From contig CALUNW010000002.1 of NCBI GenBank assembly GCA_944322145.1, forward strand, positions 62,001 through 126,000: 64,000 bases of DNA. The letters run 5' to 3'. The translations under genes were made by a program, and so were the position numbers. Shown one piece after another: positions 47,751 through 56,535 of the stretch (positions are counted from its first letter, which is position 1; the number at the start of each line of letters is the position of its first letter). The notes beneath the pieces are model-generated. The model was not told the origin of the DNA. It saw nothing but the letters and a program-made list of their open reading frames with translations, and searched no databases. This stretch comes from an uncultured Atopobiaceae bacterium. GTDB taxonomy: Bacteria > Actinomycetota > Coriobacteriia > Coriobacteriales > Atopobiaceae.

Positions 47751-48662
47751 ATGCCCGAGAAGAACGAGCCGTTCCGGAGCGGATTCGTCGCCCTGGTGGG
47801 CCGGCCCAACGCCGGCAAGTCCACGCTGCTCAACGCCTGCATGGGCGAGAAGGTCGCCATCACGAGCCCCGTGGCCCAGACCACCCGCCGCCGCATGCGC
47901 GCGGTCATCAACACGCCCACGAGCCAGCTCGTGATCATCGACACGCCGGGCCTGCACAAGCCCAAGGACGCCCTGGGCTCCGAGCTCAACAAGGCGGCGC
48001 TCGCCGAGCTCGCCGACGCCGACGTCGTGGCCTTCCTCGTGGACGCCACCAAGCCCGTGGGCCGCGGCGACGAGTGGGTGGCGCGCCACGTCGACTCTTC
48101 CGAGGCGGACTACAAGCTGCTCGTGCTCACCAAGGCCGACATCGCCGGGCCCGAGCAGGTGTCCGCGCAGCTCGAGGCGGCCCGGGCCCTCTGCCGCTTC
48201 GACGACGAGCTCGTGGTCTCGGCGACCGAGGGCTTCAACGTCGACGCGTTTCTCGCCCTGGTCTCCGCGCACCTGCCGGAGGGTCCGCGGTGGTTCCCGG
48301 AGGGGATGGACGTGGACGCCACCCCCGAGGACCTCGTGGCCGAGTTCGTGCGCGAGAAGCTCTTCTTGCACCTGCGCCAGGAGCTGCCGCACTCGGTGGG
48401 GGTGCTCTGTGACGAGATCGACTACGCCGACGACGGGCACGCCTCGATCGCGGCCACGATCCTCGTGGAGCGAGACGGCCAGAAGGGCATCGTGCTCGGA
48501 CGCGGCGGCCAGATGATCAAGCGTGTTGGCATCGAGGCGCGCCGCGACATCGAGCGCCTGCTCGGCTGCAAGGTCTTTCTCGACCTCACGGTGCGCGTGG
48601 CCCCGCAGTGGCGTCGCGACGAGCGGGAGATCCGGCGCCTCGGCTACGGCCTGGAGGAGTAG
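47751..48662 (+). CDS. era: GTPase Era
   Basis: 303-residue Era, a ribosome-assembly GTPase binding the 3' end of 16S rRNA. G1 GRPNAGKST, G2 TRRRMRAVI, G3 DTPGLHKPK and G4 TKAD are followed by a C-terminal KH domain (QKGIVLGRGGQMIKRVGIEA). GAGGTC lies before the ATG. recO follows after one base. Confidence 0.97.
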   Translation: MPEKNEPFRSGFVALVGRPNAGKSTLLNACMGEKVAITSPVAQTTRRRMRAVINTPTSQLVIIDTPGLHKPKDALGSELNKAALAELADADVVAFLVDATKPVGRGDEWVARHVDSSEADYKLLVLTKADIAGPEQVSAQLEAARALCRFDDELVVSATEGFNVDAFLALVSAHLPEGPRWFPEGMDVDATPEDLVAEFVREKLFLHLRQELPHSVGVLCDEIDYADDGHASIAATILVERDGQKGIVLGRGGQMIKRVGIEARRDIERLLGCKVFLDLTVRVAPQWRRDEREIRRLGYGLEE

Positions 48663-48663
48663 C

Positions 48664-49413
48664 GTGGCCGGCAGGCGCACCTATCGGACGCGCGCCATCG
48701 TGCTCGACCGCACCAAGCTCGGGGAGACGGACCTCATCCTGACGCTGCTCGCCGAGGACGGGTCGCAGCGCCGAGCCGTCGCGAAGGGGGCGCGCAAGCC
48801 GGGCGGGAGGCTCGCCGCGCGCGTGGAGCTCTTCTCCGAGTGCGACCTGCTGCTCGCGGAGGGGCGCAGCCTCGACGTGGTGAGCGAGGCGGCGCTCGTC
48901 GACGCCCACCCGCGTCTGCGCGGCGACTTCGACCGCGTGGCCGCCGCGAGCGCCGTGGCAGAGGTCGCGCGCCTCACCTGCTTCGAGGACGCGCCGGACG
49001 GCTTTCTCTACCCCATCTGCTCCCGCGCGCTCGGGGTGTGCGAGGAGGCGGCCGACCAGCCCCACCTCGACCTCGTCGTGGCCGCCTACGTCATGAAGGT
49101 GCTCGCGCACGGCGGCTGGCGCCCGGAGCTGGGCGGGTGCTGTGCCTGCGGCGACGAGGCGATGACGTTCTTCTCCTCCGCGGCGGGCGGCGCCCTCTGC
49201 TCGAGCTGCGCGCGCGAGGTGGCGGGCGCGCAGTCCCTGCCCGCGGGGCAGCTCGCGTGGCTGCGCGCGCTCATTGCGTGCACCTTCGACGAGCTGCTCG
49301 CCGTGGCAATCGACGCCGAGACGTCCGTCTCGCTGCTGGGCGTCGTCCACTCCTGGGCCGCCACTCACCTCGACGCGCGCCTGCGCGCCATGGAGTTTCT
49401 CGCCGGCGTGTGA
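48664..49413 (+). CDS. recO: DNA repair protein RecO
   Basis: 249-residue RecO, which loads RecA with RecF and RecR. The N-terminal OB fold has YRTRAIVLDRTKLGETDLIL, and a zinc finger (CCACGDE...CSSC, about residues 160-180) is present. The GTG start follows the era stop by one base. It is the last gene of the phoH-ybeY-dgkA-era-recO run. Confidence 0.94.
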   Translation: MAGRRTYRTRAIVLDRTKLGETDLILTLLAEDGSQRRAVAKGARKPGGRLAARVELFSECDLLLAEGRSLDVVSEAALVDAHPRLRGDFDRVAAASAVAEVARLTCFEDAPDGFLYPICSRALGVCEEAADQPHLDLVVAAYVMKVLAHGGWRPELGGCCACGDEAMTFFSSAAGGALCSSCAREVAGAQSLPAGQLAWLRALIACTFDELLAVAIDAETSVSLLGVVHSWAATHLDARLRAMEFLAGV

Positions 49414-49462
49414 GCGCGGCAGGGGCGGGCCTCACGCACACGGGACAATCTGACCAACAATC

Positions 49463-49487
49463 GGGGCAGTCTGAGCCCCTCTTCTTG
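49463..49487 (+). terminator. Probable terminator after recO
   Basis: GGGGC (49463-49467), 7-base loop, GCCCC (49475-49479), then TCTTCTTG. The stem is short but GC-only and the tail is T-rich. It marks the end of the era-recO operon and the border of the accessory locus. Confidence 0.5.
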
Positions 49488-49513
49488 TAAGCCGCCATGC
49501 TGGCCCGGATACT
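49485..49513 (+). promoter_or_regulatory. Promoter of the redox/export locus
   Basis: TTGTAA (49485-49490), 17-base spacer, GATACT (49508-49513), 30 bases before the first ATG. Both boxes differ from consensus by one or two bases. Confidence 0.5.
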
Positions 49514-49543
49514 TCTAGAAGGTTGGAAGAAAGGGCTTGTGCA

Positions 49544-50395
49544 ATGGTTGACGTGCTCATTGTTGGCGCCGGTCCGGCTGGCGTCTCCGCTGCCTTGACC
49601 GCCAGTGCTCGTGGCCTGAGCACCCTGTGGTTTGGGAGCCGCTCCCTGAGCGAGAAGCTCGAGAGGGCCGAGCTGGTGAGAAACTATCCGGGCCTTCCGG
49701 ACGTCTCGGGCCGTGATATGCGCGACGCGTTTCTTCGACAGGTGGACGAGCTCGGCATTGAGATTCTCGAGCAGCGCGTTGCGTCGATCTACCCCCTTGG
49801 CTCATCGTTTGCCGCCTGCGCGGGAACCGACTATTTCGAGGGAAGGGCGCTCATCCTCGCAACGGGCGTCCACGCCGCGAGGTCCCTGCCTGGAGAGCAG
49901 GAGCTCCTGGGGCACGGCGTGAGCTGTTGCGCCACCTGCGACGGCGAGCTCTACCGCGGCAAGAGGATAGCCATCGTGTGCGAAGACCCCTCGCTCGAGG
50001 ACGAGGTCGCCTTTCTCGCAGATCTTGCCGAGACCGTCGCTCTCTTTACGCCGTTCGAATGCGAGACGCCCCTTCCGGGAAGGGTCGAGCGTTTCCTCGG
50101 CACCCCCACTGCCATCGTGGGCAATGGCCGTGTCGAGGGCGTTGAGTTCGACGGGGGGCTCATGCCGTTCGACGGGGTCTTTTGCCTGAGAAAAAGCGTC
50201 AGCCCCCAAGCGCTTCTGCAGGGCCTCGAGACGATTGACGGGCACATCGTTGTCGATCGCTCGCAGCGTACCTCAATCGCAGGGTGCTTTGCCGCGGGGG
50301 ACTGCACGGGCAGGCCCTACCAGTTTGCCAAGGCGGTCGGCGAGGGAAACGTCGCCGCCCACTCGGCGGCCGAGTATCTGAAGAGCGCACGTTAG
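49544..50395 (+). CDS. Thioredoxin reductase-like flavoprotein
   Basis: 283-residue FAD/NAD(P) disulfide oxidoreductase. The FAD site VLIVGAGPAGVSAAL is at residue 4, the redox-active CATC sits in SCCATCDGELYRGK (about residue 127), and the C-terminal FAD motif AGCFAAGDCTG is present. It is shorter than typical TrxB (~310), and the NADPH motif is weak: IAIVCEDPSLEDEVAF replaces the usual GGGDSAxEEA. The electron donor may therefore not be NADPH. Codons use more T in third position than the flanking core genes. It is the first gene of a four-gene block with a PPIase-like protein, a thioredoxin and an envelope protein. Confidence 0.85.
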   Translation: MVDVLIVGAGPAGVSAALTASARGLSTLWFGSRSLSEKLERAELVRNYPGLPDVSGRDMRDAFLRQVDELGIEILEQRVASIYPLGSSFAACAGTDYFEGRALILATGVHAARSLPGEQELLGHGVSCCATCDGELYRGKRIAIVCEDPSLEDEVAFLADLAETVALFTPFECETPLPGRVERFLGTPTAIVGNGRVEGVEFDGGLMPFDGVFCLRKSVSPQALLQGLETIDGHIVVDRSQRTSIAGCFAAGDCTGRPYQFAKAVGEGNVAAHSAAEYLKSAR

Positions 50396-50418
50396 CGATC
50401 TGTCCTAAGGAGATGCGC

Positions 50419-51363
50419 ATGGGTTCAAAGGTTGTCTCGCTCTTTGACTATCACGATGTGCCACTTGACATTCCCACCTTTACCCTGGACGGGGAGGCTC
50501 TCACAAGAGAGCTCGAGCGGCTTGCCAATGCGCACGCCACCTGGGAGGAGGGCCAGAGCGTCTCTTCGGGGGACATGGTCATATGCGACCTCTTGTCCGA
50601 GCTGCCTCGCTACCAAAGGAATCAGGTTCGCTTCATTGCGGGAAGCGGCATGTTCAATCGCGTCATCGAGGATGCCCTCATCGACGCGCGAGTTGGCGAG
50701 AAAATCGAGGTCACGTTGCCCGAAGGACTGGTCACGGTCACCGTAACGTCCGTCGTCAACAGGACTGTCTGCCCCGTTGACGACGAGATGGTCCGTGACC
50801 TTTGCCTGGAGGGCGTGAGCACGGTCGATGAGTACCGTCGTCATCTCGTGAGCCAGCAGATGGCCGAGCACCTCGCCTCGATTCGCTTTAACCTTGTCGG
50901 CGAAATCGAGAGGGCCGTTGTTGAGGGCTCGCGTTTTGAGCTTGAGGAAAGCGATTGGGAGCGGGCGGCCTCGCTCGAGCTCAACCGCTGCGCGGCCATT
51001 GCGCGCCAGGAGGGTCTTGACATCAAGACGATGACCCCCGAGCAGTTTGCCGGTCGCATCCCCGTGAGAAGCTACGAGGAACTTGTTGCCATGACGCAGG
51101 AGACGAGCTGGAACAGCCTCCGCCGCTTTCTTCTGGGTCGCTGCTACGCCGCCACTGACGGCTTCACGGTGAGCGAGAAGGACTATCGCGCTCACATCGA
51201 GGAGTACGCAAAGGCCTGGCACCTGACTGACGAGCAGGCCCGAGAGGCCCAGCCCTGGGAGCTCTACTGCTTCACCTCCCATTGCATCCATGCGTACGAC
51301 CTCTGGGGTGCATGGGTTGAGAGGCGCTACTACGAGATAAACGACCCGTCCAGCTTCTACTAG
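50419..51363 (+). CDS. Short trigger-factor-like protein (PPIase-like plus C-terminal chaperone part, no ribosome-binding domain)
   Basis: 314 residues from ATG 50419, which has AAGGAG 6 bases upstream; ATG 50413 is too close to it. FTLDGEALTRELERLANAHA then SGDMVICDLLSE corresponds to the helix leading into the trigger-factor PPIase domain. FIAGSGMFNRVIEDALIDAR and VGEKIEVTLPEGLVTVTVTS are the FKBP-like core, and CPVDDEMVRDLC the junction to the helical chaperone arms. The N-terminal ribosome-docking domain with its GFRxGxxP signature is absent. It probably helps fold specific clients, perhaps thiol-containing ones given its neighbours. This is a distant match; confidence in the fold is moderate. 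Confidence 0.6.
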   Translation: MGSKVVSLFDYHDVPLDIPTFTLDGEALTRELERLANAHATWEEGQSVSSGDMVICDLLSELPRYQRNQVRFIAGSGMFNRVIEDALIDARVGEKIEVTLPEGLVTVTVTSVVNRTVCPVDDEMVRDLCLEGVSTVDEYRRHLVSQQMAEHLASIRFNLVGEIERAVVEGSRFELEESDWERAASLELNRCAAIARQEGLDIKTMTPEQFAGRIPVRSYEELVAMTQETSWNSLRRFLLGRCYAATDGFTVSEKDYRAHIEEYAKAWHLTDEQAREAQPWELYCFTSHCIHAYDLWGAWVERRYYEINDPSSFY

Positions 51364-51394
51364 CAATCGTCCTTGCGAAAGGGAAGGGAAGACC

Positions 51395-51712
51395 ATGCCC
51401 ATTCAGCACGCCACCGCAGAGAACTTCGAACAGCTCGTCTCTCGGGACTTTGTCATCGTTGACTTCTGGGGCACCACGTGCGTTCCCTGTAAGCTGTTTG
51501 CCCGCGTTCTCGAGGATCTTGACGCGGAGATTCCGTTTCTGAACATCGTCAAGCTCAACACCACGGACAATCCCGAGATTGCCGAGGCGTACCACATCGG
51601 AGCCGTTCCAACGGTGCAGTTCTACAAGAACGGCCAGCTCGTCGAGAGCCATGTGGGCGTCATGAGCGCCGATGACATCAAGGCAGTTCTCTCTGAGCAC
51701 CTGTACTCATAG
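51395..51712 (+). CDS. Thioredoxin with a CVPC active site
   Basis: 105-residue thioredoxin fold. The active site is WGTTCVPCKLF (about residue 31) rather than WCGPC, with the cis-Pro loop VPTVQFYKNGQ intact. The Gly-to-Val change between the cysteines should alter redox potential compared with housekeeping thioredoxins. It lies 31 bases after the trigger-factor-like gene, and the reductase two genes upstream is its probable partner. GAAGGGAAG precedes the ATG. Confidence 0.9.
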   Translation: MPIQHATAENFEQLVSRDFVIVDFWGTTCVPCKLFARVLEDLDAEIPFLNIVKLNTTDNPEIAEAYHIGAVPTVQFYKNGQLVESHVGVMSADDIKAVLSEHLYS

Positions 51713-51911
51713 CGCATAGGCAGCGCAATCGGGACGTTCTGCGCACGTGTGGGGACAGAATCGCCGCAACCGCTTTTCATGGGTCTTCTCCTTGTCTTAA
51801 ATCGAGATGCCAGACACCGCGCGTCTCGCTTCCACGTTTCTAGAGAACGGGGCTCCACGCAATCTGCAAGCGCGCCCCTTTGGTAATGTGAGCTCGTTAA
51901 GGAGGTTGGAC

Positions 51912-52397
51912 ATGTTCTTAAAGAAGGTGCTCCTCGCCGCGTCGGGATTGGCCCTTGCCCTGTCCCTCGGTGCCTGCGGTGGAGCGGGGGACAAGGCTCC
52001 CGAGCCCGTGAACCCTGCGTCCTGCACATACGAGGAGATGGTTGACTATCTCACCGAGAGCGGCTTCATCGCCGAGGACGCAGAGCCCATTGACATGCTG
52101 ACCACCGAGGGCTATGTGACCGACAACACGGGCGGACAGCTGCCGACGGCTCCCTTCGCTGACAAGGCCGAGGACTTCGACGGTCTTTGGCTCATGTGGT
52201 GGGACCCCGCGCCCTCCGAGGCCTATGAGAACTGCTTTGTCAACTTGGCCGCGAACAACGGTGTTGTGGTCTACCAGGGCGGCGCCGCCATTCTGGAGAC
52301 GGACGCTGTGAACGGCAACTTTGCCATTGCCTTTGGGGACGGCTATGCGCAACAGGACGAGGCCCTGGAGGCATTCCAGGCGCTTTCGGCCGAATAG
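51912..52397 (+). CDS. Small lipoprotein of the redox/export locus
   Basis: 161 residues with a lipoprotein signal (hydrophobic LLAASGLALALS, lipobox SLGAC with Cys22). I do not recognise a family. The mature part contains YEEMVDYLTESGFI, MLTTEGYVTD, LWLMWWDPAPSEAYENC and NGNFAIAFGDG. The same order of motifs appears in the membrane-anchored protein at 56032-56508, so the two look like diverged paralogues on either side of the ABC exporters. AAGGAGG precedes the ATG. The 199-base gap before it holds a GGGGACAG word and no gene. Confidence 0.75.
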   Translation: MFLKKVLLAASGLALALSLGACGGAGDKAPEPVNPASCTYEEMVDYLTESGFIAEDAEPIDMLTTEGYVTDNTGGQLPTAPFADKAEDFDGLWLMWWDPAPSEAYENCFVNLAANNGVVVYQGGAAILETDAVNGNFAIAFGDGYAQQDEALEAFQALSAE

Positions 52398-52426
52398 CCA
52401 CTGGAAACCCTTATCGCATGCGACTC

Positions 52427-52471
52427 GCTCTGCCTTCCCTCCTGTGAACGGAAGGCGGAGCTTACCTTTTT
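52427..52471 (+). terminator. Terminator/attenuator between the lipoprotein and the ABC exporter genes
   Basis: GCTCTGCCTTCC (52427-52438) pairs with GGAAGGCGGAGC (52450-52461) over 12 bp with one G-T pair, followed by TTACCTTTTT. It separates the redox genes from the exporter genes, possibly setting unequal expression. Confidence 0.75.
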
Positions 52472-52499
52472 CGTGGGCTAGGAACTGCTAGAGGCGAGG

Positions 52500-54254
52500 G
52501 TGGCGAACAACATGGACACGAGTGCGCTCTTCCGAAAGAGGTACGGCAGCTTTAGGCGCTTCTTTGCCATGCTGGCTAAGGCGCGGCTTCCGTATCTGTG
52601 GATCGTTGGCTATCTTGTCGTCTCCGCGATAATCGCTAACGTTGGCGTGAGCACCACGGAGTACAGCGCCGCGCTCTTCGCCGGCAACGTTGGTCTTCTG
52701 ACGGTGGTTCTCCCGTTCCTGTTCTTCCAGGTGCTCTCACTTTTCATCGGATCGCTCTCCCAGCTGCTCAGCAACCTCTGCACCGCCCGCATCGATCGCA
52801 ACCTTCGTCGAATGGTCTGGCGCAAGGTCGTACACTTGCCGCTTCGCTTCTTTGAGGCAAACAACCCCAAGGAGCTTCTCAGCCGCATCACCACGGATGT
52901 CTCGGACATCAGCAGCCTCATCATGCTGGTCTTTCTCTCGGCGCTCACCACGGCATACTCGAGCTGGGTCATCCTCGAGCGCATCTCGAGCTATGACAGC
53001 GACCTCATGTGGTCGCTCTTCATCGTGCTTCCCGTCAACCTCCTCATAACCTTTGTGATGGGTCGCATGCGCTTTGGCGTGGCCGACCTCATCAACAAGA
53101 GAAACGCCGAGCTCACCGCATCGGTCTCGGAACGTACCAACAACATGCTGCTCATCAAGTCCATGGCCACCGAGGACAAGGAGTCGGCCAACGTGGGCGA
53201 GCGCATGAGGGCAAGCTATTCCGCCGACGTGATGAACCTCTGGGTCACCAACCTCGCGCTTCCCGCCAACGCAATCGCAACTGCGCTGCAGACGGTAACC
53301 ATCATTCTCGTTGGTCGCGGGTTTTACTCCTCTGGCGCCCTCGACCTCACGCAGTGGGTTGCGTACTACGGCTTTGCCACGCAGCTCACCAACATCCTCG
53401 GCGCCTACTGCGGCTACTGGTCATCGTTCAAGGGAGCACAGGGCGCCGTCGACCGCGTCTCCCAGATCATGGACGAGAGGGAGGAGAACCTTAGGGACGG
53501 ATCTGACGCCGGCGCACTTGCGGGTGACATCCGCCTTGAGAATGTCACCTTCTCCTATGGTGACACGCCCATCTTCGAGAACCTCTCGCTCTCCATCCCG
53601 GCTGGTAGGGTCACGGCCGTCGTTGGTCCCTCGGGCAGCGGGAAGTCGACGCTGCTCAACGTCATCGACCGACTCTACCCGCTGCATGACGGTCGTATCC
53701 TCTTTGGCGACAAGGACAGCGCGTCTTGCTCGCTCTCCAGCTATCGCGGCGCGCTCGGCTACGTAACGCAGGAGAGCGTGCTCTACAAGGGCACCATCCG
53801 ACAGAACCTCCTGCACGGGATCGGGCGCTGTCCTACGGATGAGGAGCTTGACGACGTCTGCGAGATGGTCGGCATCCTCGACTTTGTGCGCGAGCAGCCC
53901 CGGGGCTACGACGCTCCAGTTGATGAGAACGGGTCCAGCCTCTCCGGCGGCCAGCGCCAGCGCTTCTCGGTTGCGCGTGCCCTGCTCAAGCACCCGGACT
54001 GTCTGCTTCTTGATGAGGCAACTGCCGCCATGGACATCAACGGAAAGGACTGCGTCTGGAGGAGCATCCGCCACGTGATGGAGGGAAGGACCGTAGTCTA
54101 TGTGGCACATGACGTCCAAACCCTCCGGAACGCCGATTACGTCATCGTTCTCGAGGACGGTCATGTGGCAGCCGAGGGTCCGCGGGAGAGCGTGCTTAAG
54201 ACCAACGCCTTCTGTCGGCAGATGATGGACGCAGACGAGGAGGGACGGTCATGA
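52500..54254 (+). CDS. ABC exporter half-transporter (membrane and ATPase domains fused), subunit 1
   Basis: 584 residues. Six membrane helices lie in ~25-310 and the ATPase domain in ~340-580, with Walker A GPSGSGKST (about 376), Q-loop GYVTQES, signature LSGGQRQR (about 481), Walker B LLLDEATAAMD and switch His VAHDVQT. All catalytic residues are present. It resembles MsbA/CydDC/peptide exporters; no peptidase C39 domain is present. GTG 52500 has GAGG 5 bases upstream; ATG 52512 is an alternative. The stop overlaps the next ABC gene by 4 bases, implying a heterodimer. Confidence 0.9.
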   Translation: MANNMDTSALFRKRYGSFRRFFAMLAKARLPYLWIVGYLVVSAIIANVGVSTTEYSAALFAGNVGLLTVVLPFLFFQVLSLFIGSLSQLLSNLCTARIDRNLRRMVWRKVVHLPLRFFEANNPKELLSRITTDVSDISSLIMLVFLSALTTAYSSWVILERISSYDSDLMWSLFIVLPVNLLITFVMGRMRFGVADLINKRNAELTASVSERTNNMLLIKSMATEDKESANVGERMRASYSADVMNLWVTNLALPANAIATALQTVTIILVGRGFYSSGALDLTQWVAYYGFATQLTNILGAYCGYWSSFKGAQGAVDRVSQIMDEREENLRDGSDAGALAGDIRLENVTFSYGDTPIFENLSLSIPAGRVTAVVGPSGSGKSTLLNVIDRLYPLHDGRILFGDKDSASCSLSSYRGALGYVTQESVLYKGTIRQNLLHGIGRCPTDEELDDVCEMVGILDFVREQPRGYDAPVDENGSSLSGGQRQRFSVARALLKHPDCLLLDEATAAMDINGKDCVWRSIRHVMEGRTVVYVAHDVQTLRNADYVIVLEDGHVAAEGPRESVLKTNAFCRQMMDADEEGRS

Positions 54255-56035
54255 GAAGCCCGGCTGACGTCGTCGCGCAACACGCCGCGGAGACTCGGAG
54301 GCAGAAGTTTTCCTTCAGGTCGTTTCTGAGGTTCTATACGCGCTTTCCCATCCCGTGGTGGCTGTTTCTGCTCTCGCTTCTCGTGAGCCTGGTCAACACC
54401 GAGGTGATGCTTCGAACCGCGGAGTACCTGATTCAGATCAACAAGGGCGAGCTCTACAACGGCGTGCTCATAGGCTACGCGCTCGCCACCGTCCTAAACG
54501 CCGCCCTCTCGATGCTCGTCAACGTCACCAACGAGTACGGGGTTGCCAAGGTGACCTTCCGCGCCCGGCGCCTGCTGTGGGGAAAAATCCTTCACCTGTC
54601 CATGCGCGAGGTGGAGCGGCGCGGACCCTCAGCGCTCATCTCGGGTGTCGTGAACGACATCAAAGAGGCGAGTGCGGTGGTAAGGATCACCTTCTCCGTT
54701 GTTGCCTCGCTCTACAGCCTCGTCCGATGCTGGGTCGAGATGTTCCGGTTCAACTCCACCCTCTCGCTCTACATGCTTGCCCTCATCCCGCTCGCGCTCG
54801 TGGTGTTCGCCATCGTGGGACACCTCCAGTACCAGATGATGAGACGTCGCTACGAGAGCCTTAGCTCAATGACGAGATTCTTCTCCGAGCACCTCTCCGC
54901 CGCCAAGCACGTCAAGGCACAAGCCATCGAGGACCTTGAGGTCGAGGGCGGCTTCGACGTCATCAACGAACGGTACCGCGCTGACGTCTACTACGCCTGC
55001 ATGTTCGCCCTGCAGACGCTCACGAATTCGCTCTACACCACCATCGGCACGGTGGCCATTGCCATCTTTGGCTCTGACCTGATCCGCCGCGGGCAGATGC
55101 CGCAGACCGGCATCAACGACTTCAGCACGTACCGGTCTCGTGTCGACCAGTACACCGCCGAGGTGCTCACGCAGTATCAGACGCTGAAGGGCACCCAGGG
55201 GGCGCTTCAGTACGTTGGCGCGCTGATCGACGGTCCCGTTGAGGACCCGGACGCCGGCGTCGATCTCCCGCCAGCCGACGTTTTGGAAACCCTGCGTCTT
55301 GACAGCGTCTCGTTTGGCTACATTCCACAGCAGCCCGTGCTGCACGACCTTTCCTTCTCGATTCCCGCCGGGAAGGTGACCGCGATCATCGGCGACAACG
55401 GGTCGGGAAAGTCGACGCTGCTCAAGCTCCTGCAGGGAGTCTACAGCCCAGACAGCGGTCGCATCTGGCTGGGGGATGTCGCTGAGGACGAGGCGAAGGC
55501 CTCTCAGCTGAGGCGCAGGTTCGGCGTCGTGCTCCAGAACAACCCGCTTTTCTCGGGGACCGTCTACGACAACATCGCCTACGGCGTGGAGGGCCCCGTT
55601 GAGCGAACGCGTGTAGAGCAAGCCGCGCGCCTGGCCGAGGCCGCAGACTTCATCCATGAGCTTCCCCAAGGCTACGACACCGAGGTCGGCGTTGCGGGTA
55701 GCCTGCTCTCCGGTGGACAGCGTCAGCGCGTGGCGATTGCCCGCACCCTCATGACAGCTCCTGACTTCCTGCTTCTCGACGAGGCGGGCGCAAGCCTCGA
55801 CTACCGCACCGACCGCACGATATTCCGCACCATCCGCGAGCAGTTTGCCGGCAGGACAGTGGTCGTGGTGGCCCATGACATGCGTACCGTTCTCGATGCC
55901 GATTTCATCGTCGTGCTACACCACGGAGCGCTCGAGGCCTCCGGCACGCACGACGAGCTCGTGAGGACGAGCCCCACGTATAGAACCTATCTCGAGAAAC
56001 AGGGCTATGCGCTCCCGGAGGAGGCGTCCTTATGA
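54251..56035 (+). CDS. ABC exporter half-transporter, subunit 2
   Basis: 594 residues with the same layout. The N-terminal ~30 residues are polar and six helices follow, then the ATPase domain with Walker A GDNGSGKST (about 380), Q-loop GVVLQNN, signature LSGGQRQR (about 487), Walker B LLLDEAGASLD and switch His VAHDMRT. Both half-transporters therefore keep intact ATP sites, unlike many heterodimeric exporters with one degenerate site. It overlaps the preceding and following genes by 4 bases each. The substrate is unknown: thiol compounds (as for CydDC, whose genes adjoin trxB in E. coli) or a peptide. Confidence 0.9.
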   Translation: MRSPADVVAQHAAETRRQKFSFRSFLRFYTRFPIPWWLFLLSLLVSLVNTEVMLRTAEYLIQINKGELYNGVLIGYALATVLNAALSMLVNVTNEYGVAKVTFRARRLLWGKILHLSMREVERRGPSALISGVVNDIKEASAVVRITFSVVASLYSLVRCWVEMFRFNSTLSLYMLALIPLALVVFAIVGHLQYQMMRRRYESLSSMTRFFSEHLSAAKHVKAQAIEDLEVEGGFDVINERYRADVYYACMFALQTLTNSLYTTIGTVAIAIFGSDLIRRGQMPQTGINDFSTYRSRVDQYTAEVLTQYQTLKGTQGALQYVGALIDGPVEDPDAGVDLPPADVLETLRLDSVSFGYIPQQPVLHDLSFSIPAGKVTAIIGDNGSGKSTLLKLLQGVYSPDSGRIWLGDVAEDEAKASQLRRRFGVVLQNNPLFSGTVYDNIAYGVEGPVERTRVEQAARLAEAADFIHELPQGYDTEVGVAGSLLSGGQRQRVAIARTLMTAPDFLLLDEAGASLDYRTDRTIFRTIREQFAGRTVVVVAHDMRTVLDADFIVVLHHGALEASGTHDELVRTSPTYRTYLEKQGYALPEEASL

Positions 56036-56508
56036 GAAAGTTCACCATTGTCTTCTCGGTTCTTCTCGTGCTCTGCTTCACGGGAGTCCTGGCATACGTG
56101 GCCGGCTCCCCGGAATTCGTTCCGCCCCAGACGCTCGTGACCGCCAAGGACGAGGACCCCGAAGCTCCCGTGTGGGACGAGACCCTGGACGACCTGCTCG
56201 CGTATCTGGAGGGAGAGGGGCTCATCGATCTCTCCGCCAAAGGGCTTCTCACCAACGAAGGACTCTGCTCTGAAGCCTACATCGTTAACGGCGCCGAGTT
56301 CTACTACTGGGATCTTGACGCCCTTGATGAGGACAGTGACGAGTATCAGGCCTATGTGAGCCTCAAGTCCGAGGGCTTCATCGACCTGTACGGCTCGGGC
56401 TATGTCATCTCCCCGGTGAGCAACGGCCCCTTCGGCCTGCTCGCGACGCGCTACTCTGGAGATGCGGACGCTCTGGTGGACGCCTTCGAGTCGTTTGGTC
56501 AGGAGTAG
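56032..56508 (+). CDS. Small membrane-anchored envelope protein, paralogue of the 51.9-kb lipoprotein
   Basis: 158 residues. The N-terminal hydrophobic segment (FTIVFSVLLVLCFTGVLAYV) is a signal anchor; its LVLC is not a good lipobox. The rest is acidic and soluble: LDDLLAYLEGEGLID, LLTNEGLCSEAY, FYYWDLDALD, LKSEGFIDLYGSGYVI, NGPFGLLATRYSG. These follow the same order as in the lipoprotein upstream of the exporters (YLTESGFI, LTTEGYVTD, WWDP, NNGVVVYQGG, NGNFAIAF). The function is unknown. ATG 56032 overlaps the exporter stop, so it is co-translated. Confidence 0.75.
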   Translation: MRKFTIVFSVLLVLCFTGVLAYVAGSPEFVPPQTLVTAKDEDPEAPVWDETLDDLLAYLEGEGLIDLSAKGLLTNEGLCSEAYIVNGAEFYYWDLDALDEDSDEYQAYVSLKSEGFIDLYGSGYVISPVSNGPFGLLATRYSGDADALVDAFESFGQE

Positions 56509-56535
56509 GCCAAGGCGCCGGGAGAGGGGATGGCC

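Noticed and set aside
51713-51911. A small peptide precursor gene between the thioredoxin and lipoprotein genes
   Set aside because: The only short frames (for example ATG 51779, 35 codons) lack a ribosome-binding site, leader-peptide features or Cys pattern.
52500-56035. Bacteriocin exporter of the SunT/ComA type
   Set aside because: Neither ABC protein has an N-terminal C39 peptidase domain, and no double-glycine leader peptide is visible nearby.
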